Of a stretch of DNA of 6,466 bases, positions 5,533 to 6,466 are shown piece after piece. Numbering within the stretch: the stretch's first letter is position 1; each line of letters opens with the position of its first letter. The notes under the pieces were generated by a model, which searched no databases, was not told the origin of the DNA, and worked only from the letters and a program-made list of their open reading frames with translations. This stretch comes from RYN-428 sp035648595 (GTDB taxonomy: Bacteria > Planctomycetota > Phycisphaerae > Tepidisphaerales > Tepidisphaeraceae). Location of the stretch: contig DASRLH010000376.1 in NCBI GenBank assembly GCA_035648595.1, forward strand, positions 1-6,466, read 5' to 3'. Position numbers and translations under genes: made by a program.

Positions 5533-5545
5533 GAGGCAACAAGTG

Positions 5546-6319
5546 ATGATGGAAGTTTTGCCCGCATCGTCCATCCCTTCCCCAAGCCGCGCCCGGCCGC
5601 GTGCCCTGGCGTCCGCGCTTGTGCCCTTTCTCGCAAGCCTCGCCGTCGCAATCGCCTGCTACCTGTCATCGGGCGTTTCCCTGGGCTTGTTCTTCGGCCC
5701 CATTCTCCTGCTCGCGTTCCTCGCGCCGCCGCTGGCGATGGCCGAGCCGACGCTCGCCGGCCGGCTGGTCGCCAGCATCGCGATGGCGTTGCCGATCTGG
5801 CTCGTCTGGATCATCCTCGGCGGCGTCGGCGCCTTCGCCGACCTGCGCGTGGGCCTGGTGCTCATCAGCTTCGTGCTGGCGCTGGCGGGCTGCGCCAGCC
5901 TGTTGGATCACCTGGGATTGGGAACCACCTTCGCCGCCGCGCTGACGGCTTTGCTGGCCATCGCCTGGCTCACCTGGCCCGTATGGCTCAGTCCCTGGCT
6001 GACAGGGCCCGCCGCCCAGCGCCTCGTCGGCTGGCTCGCCTTCGCCCATCCGCTGCTGTCGCTCAATGGCGTGTTGTTCAAGCAATTCAACTTCTGGGAC
6101 CGCTACACGATCGCCTATCAGCAACTCACCACGCTCAATCAGGATATGCTCTATGCGCTGCCGCGCAGCGTCTTTTGGACATTCGCAATTCACTGCGGTT
6201 TTGGCGGGCTAATGCTCATGTCCGCGCAGAGATCGCCGAGAAGCAGCGAGCGCAAAGCAATTACTGTGACACCTCAGCCGTCGGAAACGCCTTTAATTCC
6301 GGCCTCGGCCTCCCAATAA
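5546..6319 (+). CDS. Multi-pass integral membrane protein of unknown function
   Basis: ATG 5546 is chosen because GAGG at 5533-5536 lies nine bases upstream; GTG 5543 and ATG 5549 are also possible, while TTG 5531 lies inside the flanking repeat. The 257-residue product has about six membrane helices: roughly 20-42, 45-66, 74-98, 101-120, 128-151 and 205-226. Between the fifth and sixth is a conserved-looking non-membrane segment (168-204) with HPLLSLNGVLFKQFNFWDRY, TIAYQQLTTLNQ and MLYALPRS, the probable functional part. The N-terminus is Ser/Pro/Arg-rich and the C-terminus is a polar Ser/Pro tail. No transporter signature, ATP-binding motif or catalytic motif is seen. Many unlinked planctomycete membrane proteins look like this; it might be a permease-like subunit, but I do not assign one. 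GC is very high (44 of 60 bases at 5821-5880). The MITE-like element directly upstream may affect its promoter. Confidence 0.75.
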   Translation: MMEVLPASSIPSPSRARPRALASALVPFLASLAVAIACYLSSGVSLGLFFGPILLLAFLAPPLAMAEPTLAGRLVASIAMALPIWLVWIILGGVGAFADLRVGLVLISFVLALAGCASLLDHLGLGTTFAAALTALLAIAWLTWPVWLSPWLTGPAAQRLVGWLAFAHPLLSLNGVLFKQFNFWDRYTIAYQQLTTLNQDMLYALPRSVFWTFAIHCGFGGLMLMSAQRSPRSSERKAITVTPQPSETPLIPASASQ

Positions 6320-6346
6320 CCTCGTCGTATCACGCTACGCCGTGAA

Positions 6347-6466
6347 CTATGCCGCGATGGAAGTACCATGAAACTCCTGTGCCAGCTTGATTTCCGACTC
6401 GCTCGCCGTCGTGATTTTTGGCGAGCCCGGCGGCGCGGTCGTCTTGATCCGCGGCCAGTTGCGCGC
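6347..6466 (-). CDS. C-terminal end of an unidentified protein (partial)
   Basis: On the minus strand one frame is open from the right edge to a TAG at 6349-6347, giving 39 residues that include NWPRIKTTAPPGSPKITTAS and end in AQEFHGTSIAA. The mixed composition looks more protein-like than the Arg-rich plus frame opposite it. It would be convergent with the membrane protein gene, with a 27-base gap. No family can be named from this fragment. An alternative is a plus-strand frame from TTG 6387 (residues like SLAVVIFGEPGGAVVLIRGQ), which lacks a ribosome binding site. The choice between them is uncertain. Confidence 0.35.
   Translation of the reverse strand, partial: ARNWPRIKTTAPPGSPKITTASESEIKLAQEFHGTSIAA

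Noticed and set aside
5666..6193. Open frame of 175 codons on the minus strand
   Set aside because: It is a Gln/Glu/Gly/Arg-rich mirror of the membrane protein frame, typical of antisense to hydrophobic high-GC coding sequence.
5281..6345. Open frame of 354 codons on the plus strand
   Set aside because: It starts inside the repeat region and runs out of frame through the membrane protein gene. It is Arg/Pro/Ala-rich with no membrane segments or motifs.
6387..6466. Plus-strand coding start at TTG 6387
   Set aside because: It reads plausibly for about 27 residues but has no ribosome binding site. The minus-strand C-terminal reading with a proper stop was preferred, at low confidence.

Overview
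The window looks like a piece of high-GC chromosome from a planctomycete-type (or related PVC-group) bacterium, with lower-GC accessory DNA set into it. This placement is inference from gene style: a secreted YdjY-domain protein, a small secreted beta-sandwich protein, a short divergent alanine racemase and palindromic intergenic repeats. No rRNA, tRNA or CRISPR array is visible.

Layout. (1) Bases 1-85, minus strand: the first 28 codons of a helix-turn-helix protein that reads like the start of an IS630-type transposase; it runs off the left edge. (2) 135-1267, plus: the C-terminal part of a type I-like N6-adenine DNA methyltransferase (HsdM) with a fused target-recognition domain. Its catalytic N-terminal half is absent, apparently replaced by the transposase end, and the rest is split by a one-base frameshift at 863/864. 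(3) 1340-1864, minus: a secreted carbohydrate-binding-like protein. (4) 1910-2107, plus: a DUF2283-type small protein lacking the usual first strand. (5) 2115-3047, minus: alanine racemase. (6) 3192-4084, plus: two overlapping genes for small membrane proteins of unknown function, lower in GC than their neighbours. (7) 4160-5248, plus: a secreted YdjY-domain protein with a C-terminal coiled coil. (8) 5249-5545: a 297-base intergenic stretch with a GC-rich palindrome and a roughly 166-bp MITE-like element with matched terminal inverted repeats and a probable 8-bp target duplication. (9) 5546-6319, plus: a multi-pass membrane protein of unknown function. (10) 6347-6466, minus: the probable C-terminal end of another protein.

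The genes do not form one pathway. The only clear co-transcribed unit is the membrane pair at 3192-4084 (ATGA overlap, strong internal ribosome site). The restriction-modification remnant, transposase end, MITE-like element and low-GC membrane pair suggest an accessory region that has gained and lost DNA. The most notable new observation is the structured element at 5350-5532, which sits immediately upstream of the ribosome binding site of the membrane-protein gene. No complete new defence or metabolic system can be demonstrated here.
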